The position numbers and the translations under genes are program-made. Shown here in pieces: positions 8,292 through 16,501 of a DNA stretch of 64,000 bases (within the stretch, counting starts at the first letter, position 1; the number at the start of each line of letters is the position of its first letter). The notes beneath the pieces were generated by a model. It had not been told where the DNA came from. It did not search any database and saw only the letters and a list, made by a program, of their open reading frames with translations. Location: the NCBI RefSeq assembly GCF_019396325.1, contig NZ_JAHKRO010000014.1, forward strand, positions 62,001 to 126,000, read 5' to 3'. Source of the DNA: Nonomuraea ceibae (GTDB lineage: Bacteria > Actinomycetota > Actinomycetes > Streptosporangiales > Streptosporangiaceae).

Positions 8292-9244
8292 ACCTCCGAG
8301 TGGGGGACCTCGTCGAGGTGCGCGGTCAGGCTGAGATCCTGGCCACGCTCGACGAGCGGGGCGAGCTGGAAAGCCTGCCGTTCATGCCGGAGATGCTGCG
8401 CTTCTGCGGGCAGCGGATGACGGTGCACAAGGTCGCGCACAAGCTGTGCGACACGATCAGCCGCAGCGGCATGCGGCGGATGGAGCGCGCCGTGCACCTC
8501 AAGGCGGCCCGCTGTGACGGCGGCGAGCACGGCGGCTGCCAGACCGCCTGCTCCCTCTACTGGAAGGAGGCGTGGCTGCGGAAGGTCGATCCGGACGAGC
8601 CGCAGCCGATCGCCGAGCCGTCGCCCGAGCTGCTGCCGCTGCTGCGGCTCAACACGCGCAAGGGCGGCGGCGCCTACTCCTGCCAGGCCACGGAGCTGCT
8701 GCGGGCGGCGCCCGCCTGCCTGCCGTTCCGCGACGCCGGCCAGTACGTCGCCGACGTGCGCAGCGGCAACGCCTCGCCCTCGCGGGTGGCGCGCACGTTC
8801 CTGGTCGGGCTGTTCAACCGCCTCCAGGAGGTCAGCAAGAAGGTGCTGCCGAGGCGGCTGTGGTTCCGGCGCGGGCTGCGGTGGGGGTTCGTCGAGGGCC
8901 GGGCCGGTGCCAGCACGCCGACGGCCAAGCTCGACTTGAAGCCGGGCGAGCTGGTCAGGATCAAGACGAAGGACCAGATCCTCGACACGCTCAACGGCGA
9001 CCTGCTCAACCGGGGCCTGGGCTTCGAGGAGGAGATGGCCCGCTACTGCGGCAGGACCGCGCGGGTGCGGGCCAGGGTCGAGCGCTGCCTCGACGAGCGG
9101 ACCGGGGAGATGCTGATCATGAAGACGCCCAGCATCATCCTCGACGACCTGGTGTGCGAGGGCGTCTACAACGCCAACTGTCCCCGCGAGTTCGTGCCGT
9201 TCTGGCGGGAGATCTGGCTGGAAAGGGTCGAGGACGGTACGTGA
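8288..9244 (+). CDS. Unrecognised protein with a duplicated four-cysteine domain
   Basis: I do not recognise a named family for this 318-residue protein. It contains two copies of a domain of about 100 residues, at about 3-100 and 217-315. Both begin L(R/K)xG(D/E)LVx(V/I)(R/K), continue with an ILxTL segment, an EMxR(F/Y)CG motif and a second Cys, and end with C(D/E)G, a further Cys and (F/Y)W(K/R)E(A/I)WL. In the first copy the cysteines are at 40, 54, 76, 84 and 88. The opening segment resembles a small beta-barrel, and the cysteines suggest zinc or iron-sulfur binding. The middle linker is basic and has CQATELLRAAP. Start (ATGA) and stop (GTGA) both overlap neighbours, so it is a true member of the operon, placed between the DUF4910 enzyme and the flippase. 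Confidence 0.8.
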   Translation: MNLRVGDLVEVRGQAEILATLDERGELESLPFMPEMLRFCGQRMTVHKVAHKLCDTISRSGMRRMERAVHLKAARCDGGEHGGCQTACSLYWKEAWLRKVDPDEPQPIAEPSPELLPLLRLNTRKGGGAYSCQATELLRAAPACLPFRDAGQYVADVRSGNASPSRVARTFLVGLFNRLQEVSKKVLPRRLWFRRGLRWGFVEGRAGASTPTAKLDLKPGELVRIKTKDQILDTLNGDLLNRGLGFEEEMARYCGRTARVRARVERCLDERTGEMLIMKTPSIILDDLVCEGVYNANCPREFVPFWREIWLERVEDGT

Positions 9245-10689
9245 GCGACATCGGCGAGATCGGCCGCAAGGCAGGACGCGGGCTGCGCTGGAGCCTGCTG
9301 GGCAACGTGGTGATGAAGGCCGGCTCGTTCGGCATGAGCCTGGTGCTGGCGTGGTTGCTCCTGCCGACCGATTTCGGGGTGTTCGCGATCGCGCTCGCGG
9401 TCAGCCAGTTCGTCATCTTCATCAACGACGCCGGGGTCATCTCCGCCGTCGTGCAGTGGCGCGGCGAGCTGGAGGAGGTCGCGCCCACCGCCACGGTGGT
9501 CGCGCTCGCCTCCAGCGTCTCCCTGTACGCGCTTTTCTTCGTGATCGCGCCGTTCTACGCCCAGCTCGCCGGGAGCGAGGACGCCACCTGGGTGATCCGC
9601 ATCCTCATGGCGACCAACCTCGTCTACGGGCTCACCGCCGTGCGCAGCGCCGCGCTGATGCGCCGGTTCGAGCAGGACAAGCTGGCCTGGGCCAACCTGG
9701 CCGGGTTCGCCGCCAACGCGTCGGTGTCGATCACGCTGGCCGCCAACGGGGCCGGCGCCTACAGCTTCGCCTGGGGGCAGCTCACCGGGGCCACGGTCAC
9801 CGGTGTGCTGGTGCTCGTGCTGGCCCGGGTCCGCTTCACCGCCGGGTTCGACCGGGAGATCGCCAGGCGGCTGCTGAAGTTCGGGCTGCCGCTCTGCGTC
9901 GGGCTCGGCGTCGAGGGGCTGCTGCTCAACGTCGACATCGTCATCGTCGGCGACGTGCTGGGGCCGCACCAGCTCGGCCTCTACCTGCTCGCCTTCAACA
10001 TCGCGAGCTGGGTGCCCGGGCTGATCGGCACCGCCGTCCGCTACGTGGCCCTGCCCAGCTTCTCGCGGCTGGCCGAGGAGGGGCGCGAGTCGATGGAGGC
10101 CGGGGTGCGGCAGGCCGTGCCGCTGCTGGGCGCGATCGTGCTGCCCATCGCGGTGCTCATGGGCACGCTCGCGCCCGCCCTGGTCGGGCTCCTGTACGAG
10201 CCGCGCTGGCTGCCCGCGGCCGGCGTGCTGCAGTTCCTGGCCGTGGTCATGGCCGTGCGGATGCTGACGCTGCTGATCACCGACATCCTGGCCGGGCTCG
10301 GCGCCACCCGGTCGATGATGTGGGTCAACCTGGGCTGGGCGCTCGCGCTGGTGCCCGCGCTGCTCGTCGGCGCCCGCGCGGGCGGCATCCAGGGCGCCGC
10401 CGTCGCGCACGCCGTCATCGCCGTCACGGTGGCGCTGCCGCTGCTCGGCATCACGCTGCGGCGCTCGCGGGTGCCGCTGCGCCTGGTCGTGTACGGGCTG
10501 GCCAGGCCGATGCTGGGCGCGGGCGTCGCGGCGGCCGTCATGGCCGGGCTGTCGCTGGTCGTCGAGGGGCCGTTCGCGCAGCTCTGCGTGGCCGGTGGCG
10601 CGGGCGTGCTGGCGTTCGCGCTGGTCGCCGTGCCGCGGGCCGTACTCATGCAACTGGTGCGTCAAAGGAGGGCACATGCCCGGCTCTGA
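9241..10689 (+). CDS. Wzx-like polysaccharide flippase (MOP superfamily)
   Basis: A 482-residue integral membrane protein with about 12-14 hydrophobic segments and the polysaccharide-transport layout: an N-terminal RKAGRGLRWSLLGNVVMKAGSF amphipathic start, a repeat of that type near the middle (RRLLKFGLPLCVGLGVEG), and LPSFSRLAEEG after the seventh segment. It should move lipid-linked repeat units across the plasma membrane for polymerisation. The GTG at 9241 overlaps the preceding stop (GTGA). The 3' end overlaps the GT2 gene by 14 bp. It is the only flippase in the locus and so probably serves the whole pathway. Confidence 0.88.
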   Translation: MSDIGEIGRKAGRGLRWSLLGNVVMKAGSFGMSLVLAWLLLPTDFGVFAIALAVSQFVIFINDAGVISAVVQWRGELEEVAPTATVVALASSVSLYALFFVIAPFYAQLAGSEDATWVIRILMATNLVYGLTAVRSAALMRRFEQDKLAWANLAGFAANASVSITLAANGAGAYSFAWGQLTGATVTGVLVLVLARVRFTAGFDREIARRLLKFGLPLCVGLGVEGLLLNVDIVIVGDVLGPHQLGLYLLAFNIASWVPGLIGTAVRYVALPSFSRLAEEGRESMEAGVRQAVPLLGAIVLPIAVLMGTLAPALVGLLYEPRWLPAAGVLQFLAVVMAVRMLTLLITDILAGLGATRSMMWVNLGWALALVPALLVGARAGGIQGAAVAHAVIAVTVALPLLGITLRRSRVPLRLVVYGLARPMLGAGVAAAVMAGLSLVVEGPFAQLCVAGGAGVLAFALVAVPRAVLMQLVRQRRAHARL

Positions 10690-11551
10690 GCTGGTCTCGA
10701 TCGCGTTGCCGGTGCGCAACGGGGCGGACCGTCTGGAAGGCGTCGTCCGGTCGGTGCTGGCGCAGGACCACCCCGACGTGGAGCTGGTCATCTCCGACAA
10801 CGCCTCCACCGACGGCACCGAGGAGCTCTGCCGCGACCTGGCGGCGGGCGACCCGCGGGTCGTCTACCACCGGCACCCGGAGAACGTCGGGCTGCTCAAC
10901 AACTTCGTCCACGCCGCCCGGATCTCCCGGGGCGCGTTCGTGCGCTGGATCGGCGACGACGACCGGCTCGACCCGGGCTGCGTCTCGCGCGGGCTGGCCG
11001 AGTTCGCCAAGGACGAGCGGACGATCCTGGTCACCACACAGGTCGCCTACACCGGGCCCGACGGCGTCGTCAGGACCGCCGCGTACGACGGGACCGCGCT
11101 GGCCTCCGGCGACCCGGTGGAACGATTCACCGAGATGCTGCGGCTGCTCAACGAGAGCCACCTGCTCATCGACCCGCTCTACGGCATGCTCAGGCGCGGG
11201 CCGGCGACCGGCATCCCGCGGCGCAACATGCTGCGCGAGGACGAGGTGTTCGCCGCCAAGCTGGCGCTGGCCGGGCCGTGGGCGCACGTCAACGAGGTGC
11301 TGGCGCACCGCAACTGGCGGCAGGAGCGCATCTCCGGCGTGGCGCGGCGGCTGGACGTGCCGTCGTGGCAGTCGCGGCTGGCCAACACCCTCCAGTGCCG
11401 CGAGCTGCTGGCGTGGGTGCGGGACTGCGATCTCACCGCCGACCAGCGCCGGCGGGCCCGCGCGGCGGTGCTCAGGATGTACGTGAGGCGGCAGCGGCGC
11501 ACTGTGGCGCACCGGAGCCGGAAGCTGCTGGCCATGGCCCGGTTGGTGTAA
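10676..11551 (+). CDS. Glycosyltransferase family 2
   Basis: The 291-residue cytoplasmic GT-A enzyme has the N-terminal VSIALPVRNGADRLEG fold start, the ISDNASTDGT nucleotide-binding segment and a GDDDRLDPG aspartate cluster at the DXD position. A strong ribosome site (AAAGGAGG, 10664-10671) lies 4 nt before the ATG at 10676. It is the last gene of the eight-gene operon. Its stop codon lies inside candidate promoter S2 of the following wzz-like gene. The sugar donor and acceptor are unknown. Confidence 0.87.
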   Translation: MPGSELVSIALPVRNGADRLEGVVRSVLAQDHPDVELVISDNASTDGTEELCRDLAAGDPRVVYHRHPENVGLLNNFVHAARISRGAFVRWIGDDDRLDPGCVSRGLAEFAKDERTILVTTQVAYTGPDGVVRTAAYDGTALASGDPVERFTEMLRLLNESHLLIDPLYGMLRRGPATGIPRRNMLREDEVFAAKLALAGPWAHVNEVLAHRNWRQERISGVARRLDVPSWQSRLANTLQCRELLAWVRDCDLTADQRRRARAAVLRMYVRRQRRTVAHRSRKLLAMARLV

Positions 11552-11575
11552 CGCGGCAGATGAACAGCGCGATTT
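11548..11575 (+). promoter_or_regulatory. Candidate EPS-regulon promoter S2
   Basis: GTAACG (11548-11553), 15-nt spacer, GCGATTT (11569-11575), 37 nt before the GTG start of the first Wzz-like gene. The first block overlaps the stop codon of the upstream GT2 gene. Confidence 0.5.
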
Positions 11576-11612
11576 CCTGTTTGTACCGAGAAATCTGACG
11601 GGGGCGGAAATA

Positions 11613-12542
11613 GTGGGCTTCTGGACGACCATCTTTGGTCTGGCCCGGAAGAAGTTCGTTGGACCGCCCATCGCGGTGGCGGCGATCATCCTGGCACTGG
11701 CCGGATACTTCCTCATGCCGAGCAGGTACGTCTCGACCGCGTCCATGGTGCTCACCGTGCCCGCCACCGGCGGCACGCTGGAGACCGAACGGCGCGAGAA
11801 GCCGAGCCTGACCAACCCGTTGCTGCACTTCAACGACGCGCTGCGGACCACGGCCGGCATCCTCATCCTGGCCACCAACACGCCCGAGGTGGCCGCCGAG
11901 ATCGGCGTCACCGAGGACGGGCCGACCTCGGTCACCGTCAACGACGGGCGCACCAACCCCGACCTGCTCGGCATCAGCACCAACGGCCCGTTCGTGTACG
12001 TCGAGGTGGAGTCCACCTCGCCGCAGGTCGTCCGCGACGTGATGCGCAAGGCCCAGCAGCGGGTCCGGCTGGAGCTGGCCAAACGCCAGGTGGACCTCGA
12101 AGCGCCGGTCAGCACGCACATCGGCATCCTCGACGTGATGCCCGCCTCCAGCCCCAGGGCCGTGGTCTCCGACCGGCTCATGGCGGCGGCGGGCGGCGGC
12201 CTGCTGGGCGTGCTGGCGGGGTTCGCGGTCGCCTACGCGATCCCGCGCCTGCGCCCGGCCGCCCGCCGCGAGCCCCTGCCCGCCCCCGAGCCCGAGGCCG
12301 CCCCGGCACCCGCGCCGGAGCCGGCCCCCGAACCCGCGCCGGAGCCCGCTTCCCAGCCCCGGCCCGCCCCGGCCCCGGCCGAGGACGTCAAGGGGACCGT
12401 CGAGTTCCGGGTGCGCAACGGGACGCACGCCCCCGCCGCGCCGGTGTTCCCGATGACCGTGACGGAGCTGGGGTCGGACGACGACACGGGCCCGATCGAG
12501 GTCGTCGTGCCCCACGACGATCAGCTCGACTCCACCACCTGA
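11613..12542 (+). CDS. Wzz/YveK-like chain-length determinant (first copy, no kinase domain)
   Basis: The 309-residue protein has an N-terminal membrane segment (about residues 15-37), an extracytoplasmic domain with NPLLHFNDALRTTAGILI, and a second membrane segment (about 190-212). It ends in a cytoplasmic tail of about 100 residues rich in Pro, Ala and Glu. This is the polysaccharide co-polymerase layout that controls chain length together with Wzy. No Walker motifs or tyrosine cluster follow, so it is not a BY-kinase fusion. The GTG start has a GGGGGCGGA upstream and promoter S2. It converges on a glycosyltransferase with a 22-bp overlap. A paralogue lies at 14420. Confidence 0.8.
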   Translation: MGFWTTIFGLARKKFVGPPIAVAAIILALAGYFLMPSRYVSTASMVLTVPATGGTLETERREKPSLTNPLLHFNDALRTTAGILILATNTPEVAAEIGVTEDGPTSVTVNDGRTNPDLLGISTNGPFVYVEVESTSPQVVRDVMRKAQQRVRLELAKRQVDLEAPVSTHIGILDVMPASSPRAVVSDRLMAAAGGGLLGVLAGFAVAYAIPRLRPAARREPLPAPEPEAAPAPAPEPAPEPAPEPASQPRPAPAPAEDVKGTVEFRVRNGTHAPAAPVFPMTVTELGSDDDTGPIEVVVPHDDQLDSTT

Positions 12543-13393
12543 GCGCACCGCCGGATCGCCGCCAGCCGCGACTCCATCGGCGTGTGCGACTTGGCGGAGA
12601 TCATCATGCCGACCGCCTGCGGCCCGAGCCGGTCGGCGAACGCCACGGCGGTGGCCTCGTCCCACGGCTCGTGGTTGTAGCTCAGGTGACAGATCGAGGT
12701 GTTGACCGGCGGCGACGCCTTCAGCACCTCGTCCACGAACACCCCGTACAGGATGAACTCCGAGATGTGCAGCTGCGAGTTGAACGCGTCGATCCAGTCG
12801 CGCCCGGTGACCTCGGAGATGCGCCGCTGCATGGCCCGCACGATCACCGGGTCCCAGTACGTCAGCGCGGTCACGTAGTCGGGCAGCGGAGGCGGCGGCG
12901 CGGGTGGCAGGCCGAGCAGCTTGCGCGCCACCTGGTGCCACAGCACGTGCCGCTCCATCCCGGCGGTGACGCCGTTCTCCAGCCGGTACAGGCACAGCCG
13001 CCCGTCCACGCTGAACGACTCGACGCCGGCCGGCCGTACCAGGACCGCGTCGGAGTCGACGATGAGCAGCGCGTCGGCGTCGATCAGCCCGGCGGCGGCG
13101 ATCTTGACGGTCTGCTGCATGACCCAGCCGCGCAGCGGCGGCCACGGCCGCCGGCAGTTGACGTACAGGTCGGTCGCCGGGACCCGCACGTAGCGGCGGG
13201 GCAGCAGCTCCGAGCGCACCCACACGTGGCAGCGCGGCCCCTGGAAGCGCGCGAACGCCTCCCGGTCGCCGGGCGGCACGAAGACGTGGTGGATGGTGTC
13301 GTCGGAGGTGTGTTCCAGGACGGATCGGTGCAACAGGGCGAACAGCTCGGCGTCGGGGGCGTAGGACGGGGTGATGACCGCCAGCTTGCTCAA
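12521..13393 (-). CDS. DUF6492-like glycosyltransferase (second of a tandem pair)
   Basis: The 290-residue product starts SKLAVITPSYAPDAELF and is a close paralogue of the gene just upstream; both share LLHRSVLEHTSDDT, RPWPPLRGWVMQQ, IVDSDAVLVRP (a DSD motif) and a C-terminal GMMISAKSHTP. The fold start and DSD motif indicate a GT-A type glycosyltransferase, and the pattern matches proteins annotated as DUF6492. The only sensible start is TTG at 13393, which overlaps the TGA of the upstream paralogue (TTGA), so translation should depend on the first gene. It has no signal peptide. Donor and acceptor are not known. Confidence 0.82.
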   Translation of the reverse strand: MSKLAVITPSYAPDAELFALLHRSVLEHTSDDTIHHVFVPPGDREAFARFQGPRCHVWVRSELLPRRYVRVPATDLYVNCRRPWPPLRGWVMQQTVKIAAAGLIDADALLIVDSDAVLVRPAGVESFSVDGRLCLYRLENGVTAGMERHVLWHQVARKLLGLPPAPPPPLPDYVTALTYWDPVIVRAMQRRISEVTGRDWIDAFNSQLHISEFILYGVFVDEVLKASPPVNTSICHLSYNHEPWDEATAVAFADRLGPQAVGMMISAKSHTPMESRLAAIRRCAQVVESS

Positions 13394-14274
13394 GGATGGC
13401 TCCCATCGGGTCCGGTGACCTGGGCGCACCGCTGGATGGCCGCGAGCCGGGCCGCCATCGGCGTGCGCGACTTGGCGGAGATCATCATGCCGATCGCGCG
13501 GGGGTCCAGCAGGTCGGCGAAGGCGACGGCCCCGGCCGGGTCCAGCGGGGTGCGTTCCCATCGGTTGTGGCAGATCATGGTGTCGACCGGCGGCGACGCC
13601 TTCAGCACCTCGTCGACGAACACGCCGTACACGATGAACTCCGACACCTGGAGGTGGGAGGTGAAGGCGGCCAGCCAGTCGCGCCCGGTGGCCTCGGCGA
13701 CGCGCTCCTGCATGGCCCGCGCGACGGCCGGCTCCCAGATCGCCAGCGAGCTGATGTAGTCGGGCTGCGGCAGCGTGAAGCCGGAGGGCAGCCCGAGCAG
13801 CGCGCGGGCGGCCCGGTGCCAGACGACGTGGTCGGCCATGCCGTCGTGCACGCCGTCGTCGGCGCGGAAGAACGTCACCCGGCCGTCGCGGACGAAGTGC
13901 TCGGGCAGCGCCCGCCGGACGAGGACCACGTCGGAGTCGGCGACCAGCACGACGCGCGCGTCCAGCAGCGCCGTGACGGCGATCTTGACGGCCTGCTGCA
14001 CCACCCAGCCGCGCAGCGGCGGCCACGGCCGCCGCGCGTTCACCCACAGGTTCGTGCCCGGCACGTGCACGACGTGCCGGGGAAGGATCTCCGGGTACGT
14101 CCACAGCCGGCAGCGCGGACCCGCGTAGCGGGCGAACAGCGACCGGTCGGCCGGCGGCACGATCACGTGGTGCACCGTGTCGTCCGAGGTGTGCTCCAGG
14201 ACCGAGCGGTGCAGGTGGGCGAAGAGCTCGGCGTCGGGGCCATAGGTGGGCGTGACGACGGCCAGTTCGCTCAT
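13390..14274 (-). CDS. DUF6492-like glycosyltransferase (first of a tandem pair)
   Basis: The 294-residue protein starts MSELAVVTPTYGPDAELF and has the same motifs as its downstream paralogue: LHRSVLEHTSDDTVHH, RPWPPLRGWVVQQ, VADSDVVLVRR and a terminal GMMISAKSRTP block. The ATG at 14274 has a GGAG about 10 nt upstream on this strand; a longer frame to 14325 would enter the divergent promoter region. Candidate promoter S4 lies about 50 nt upstream and is back to back with S3 for the divergent wzz-like gene. The pair probably arose by tandem duplication and may add consecutive residues of the repeat unit. Confidence 0.83.
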   Translation of the reverse strand: MSELAVVTPTYGPDAELFAHLHRSVLEHTSDDTVHHVIVPPADRSLFARYAGPRCRLWTYPEILPRHVVHVPGTNLWVNARRPWPPLRGWVVQQAVKIAVTALLDARVVLVADSDVVLVRRALPEHFVRDGRVTFFRADDGVHDGMADHVVWHRAARALLGLPSGFTLPQPDYISSLAIWEPAVARAMQERVAEATGRDWLAAFTSHLQVSEFIVYGVFVDEVLKASPPVDTMICHNRWERTPLDPAGAVAFADLLDPRAIGMMISAKSRTPMAARLAAIQRCAQVTGPDGSHP

Positions 14275-14323
14275 GAAGGTTGATCTCCAGTCCCCCGGCG
14301 CGGGTGAAAACGCCCTGTAAGCC

Positions 14324-14350
14324 ATATCGGGCTGCGGATGGCGGCGTTAC
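14324..14350 (-). promoter_or_regulatory. Candidate EPS-regulon promoter S4
   Basis: On the minus strand GTAACG (14350-14345), 14-nt spacer, CCGATAT (14330-14324), about 50 nt before the ATG of the DUF6492 pair. Its first block and that of S3 form an 8-bp inverted repeat (14344-14351 and 14360-14367), i.e. divergent promoters. Confidence 0.55.
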
Positions 14351-14360
14351 AGCCCGCCGT

Positions 14361-14389
14361 GTAACGCTCCACCCCGGTTCGCGCGACAT
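14361..14389 (+). promoter_or_regulatory. Candidate EPS-regulon promoter S3
   Basis: GTAACG (14361-14366), 16-nt spacer, GCGACAT (14383-14389), 30 nt before the GTG start of the second Wzz-like gene. It faces away from S4. Confidence 0.55.
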
Positions 14390-14419
14390 GCATGAGGCGA
14401 GACTCGCAGGGGAGGGCGC

Positions 14420-15130
14420 GTGGATTTCTGGGGGACCATCCTCGTCCTGTTGCGGCGGTGGTTCGTCGCCTTACCGGCGTTCGCGCTGGCTGTGGGCGGG
14501 GCGTTCTACGCGTACTCGACGGTCCCGACCACCTACACGACGACGGCGGTGCTGGTGCTGACCGCGCCGACCAGCGGCGGCGTGCTCCCACCGCACCCCG
14601 ACCAGCCGATTCCCCGGGTGAACCCGCTGCTCAACTTCGACCACGGGCTCAGCGTCGCCGCCTCGATGCTGATCAGCGCGATGAGCACGCCCGACATGGT
14701 CGCCGAGATGGGCACGGCGGAGGGCGACACCAAGTACGCGGTCACGAACGGCACCAACAACCTGGAGTCGCTGGCCACCGGGCCGCTGGTGTTCGTCGAG
14801 GGGGAGAGCCTCACGCCGGAGGCGGCGACCGCGATCACGCTGAAGGTGCTGGACCGGACCAGACGCGAGCTGGACAAGCGCCAGCGCCAGGTGCAGGCGC
14901 CCGAGGAGACGTACATCACGACGAGCGAGGCGGTGCCGCCGACCACGCCGGTGCCGCAGCAGGGCAGGAAGCTCCGCTCGGCCGCGGCGGCGCTCGGCCT
15001 GGGCCTGATCGCCGCCCTGTGCGCGTCGTTCGCGGCGGAGAGCGTCTCCGGCCGCCTGCGACGGCGACGGCCCGCGCCGGAGGCCGCCGGCGAGGCACGG
15101 GAGCCGGCCACGGCCGGCAAGGGAGCCTGA
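14420..15130 (+). CDS. Wzz/YveK-like chain-length determinant (second copy, no kinase domain)
   Basis: The 236-residue protein has the same layout as the copy at 11613. It has an N-terminal membrane segment after MDFWGTILVLLRRWFV, an external domain with NPLLNFDHGLSVAASMLI, a second membrane segment at about 190-208, and a short basic tail. Shared stretches (PTSGG or PATGG, NPLLxF, a NxTPDMVAEMG-type segment) show that the two are paralogues. The GTG start has a GGGGAGGG about 4 nt upstream and promoter S3. It is followed after 3 nt by the O-antigen ligase/polymerase-like gene, the usual partner of a co-polymerase. Confidence 0.8.
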   Translation: MDFWGTILVLLRRWFVALPAFALAVGGAFYAYSTVPTTYTTTAVLVLTAPTSGGVLPPHPDQPIPRVNPLLNFDHGLSVAASMLISAMSTPDMVAEMGTAEGDTKYAVTNGTNNLESLATGPLVFVEGESLTPEAATAITLKVLDRTRRELDKRQRQVQAPEETYITTSEAVPPTTPVPQQGRKLRSAAAALGLGLIAALCASFAAESVSGRLRRRRPAPEAAGEAREPATAGKGA

Positions 15131-15133
15131 GGC

Positions 15134-16501
15134 GTGGCCACCGGCTCCGTCGCGGGCATCGGCCCGCTGGGCGCGCGGTCGCCGCTCGCTGGGAGGGCCG
15201 ACGGGGCGACCGTGGCGGTGGTCTTCGCCCTGGCGCTGCTCGTCGTGCCCGCGCGGCTCGTGCTCAAGTACCTGCCGCTGTCGCTGACCCCGGCCAACGT
15301 CGTCAGCCTGGCGGCGGCGCTGCTCTGGCTGTGCGCGCAGTTCACGCTCACGCTCGGCGTCGCCAAGGGCCGCAACCCGGTGCGCACCGCGCTGTTCGCC
15401 TACTTCACCGCCATGCTGGCCACCTACGGGTTCTCGACCTGGGGCTACATGGACTCCGACGAGCTCAACCTGACCGACCACGCGTTCGTGCTGGCGATCG
15501 CGTCCGTCGGTATCGGGCTGACCATGTGCGACGGCGTACGCGGGTTCCGGCGGCTGGACTTCGTCATCAAGACGCTGGTCGTCGGCGGCGCGATCATCTC
15601 GGTGATCGGGGCCTTCCAGTTCGTCCTGCACTGGGACCTGACCCGGTTCCTGGAGCTGCCGATCCTGCGCTACACCTCGGAGGGCGACTCGTTCGTGCTG
15701 GAACGGGCCGACCTGCGCCGGGTGGCCGCGACCACCGGCCACCCGATCGAGTTCGGCGTGACGACGGCGATGCTGCTCCCGCTGGCCGTGCACCTGGCGA
15801 CCAAGGCGCGGATGCGGGCCGAGCCGTCGCTGCGCTGGTGGGCGTGCGCGCTGCTGATCGGGCTGGGGCTGATGTTCTCGGTGTCGCGCTCGGCCATGCT
15901 CAGCCTGGGGGCCGTCGGGCTGGTGCTGTTCCTCGGCTGGCAGGCGCGGCGGCGCCTGGGGGCCGCGGCGGTGGCCGGCGGGTTCCTCGTCGTCATCTGG
16001 GTCACCGTGCCGGAGCTGCTCGGCGCCATCTTCGGGCTGTTCTCCAACCTGTCCAACGACGAGAGCATCCAGTACCGGACGCACGACTACGCGGTGGCCG
16101 CCCAGGAGATCGGCAGGCACTTCTGGCTGGGCCGCGGCCTCGGCACCTGGTACGCGCCCAAGCACCAGATCTTCGACAACCAGTACATCCTGTCGATGGT
16201 GGAGACCGGGCTGGTCGGCACGCTCGCGTTCGCCGCGCTGTTCGTGGTGGCGTTCTGCACCGCGCTGCGGGCCCGCCACCTGAGCGCCGACCCCGGCACC
16301 CGGGATCTCGGGCTGACCGTCGCCGCCTGCCTGGTGGTGCCGCTCGTCGGGTCGTTCACCTTCGACCTGCTGTCGTTCGCCACCGTCACCGGGCTGTCGT
16401 TCGTGCTGGTCGGGGCCGCCGGGGCGTTGCTGCGCGCGGTCAAGGAGGATCAGCTCGCGCCCTCGCAGCGCAGCGGGCCGACGATCGAGGTGACCCGATA
16501 A
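15134..16501 (+). CDS. O-antigen ligase/polymerase-like membrane protein (Wzy/WaaL family)
   Basis: A 455-residue protein with about ten or more membrane segments and the large external loop near the C-terminal third that marks the Wzy/WaaL group. Visible landmarks are MFSVSRSAMLSLGAVGLV and the loop HFWLGRGLGTWYAPKH, with DNQYILSMVETGLVGTLAF. It should polymerise repeat units on the outer face of the membrane or ligate the finished chain. The GTG start is preceded by AAGGGAG, and the gene is in an operon with the second Wzz-like gene. Its 3' end overlaps the convergent beta-helix gene by 52 bp. Confidence 0.83.
   Translation: MATGSVAGIGPLGARSPLAGRADGATVAVVFALALLVVPARLVLKYLPLSLTPANVVSLAAALLWLCAQFTLTLGVAKGRNPVRTALFAYFTAMLATYGFSTWGYMDSDELNLTDHAFVLAIASVGIGLTMCDGVRGFRRLDFVIKTLVVGGAIISVIGAFQFVLHWDLTRFLELPILRYTSEGDSFVLERADLRRVAATTGHPIEFGVTTAMLLPLAVHLATKARMRAEPSLRWWACALLIGLGLMFSVSRSAMLSLGAVGLVLFLGWQARRRLGAAAVAGGFLVVIWVTVPELLGAIFGLFSNLSNDESIQYRTHDYAVAAQEIGRHFWLGRGLGTWYAPKHQIFDNQYILSMVETGLVGTLAFAALFVVAFCTALRARHLSADPGTRDLGLTVAACLVVPLVGSFTFDLLSFATVTGLSFVLVGAAGALLRAVKEDQLAPSQRSGPTIEVTR

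Noticed and set aside
14344..14367. 8-bp inverted repeat as a repressor operator
   Set aside because: Each arm is the first block of one of two divergent promoters (S3 and S4), so a separate operator is not needed to explain it.
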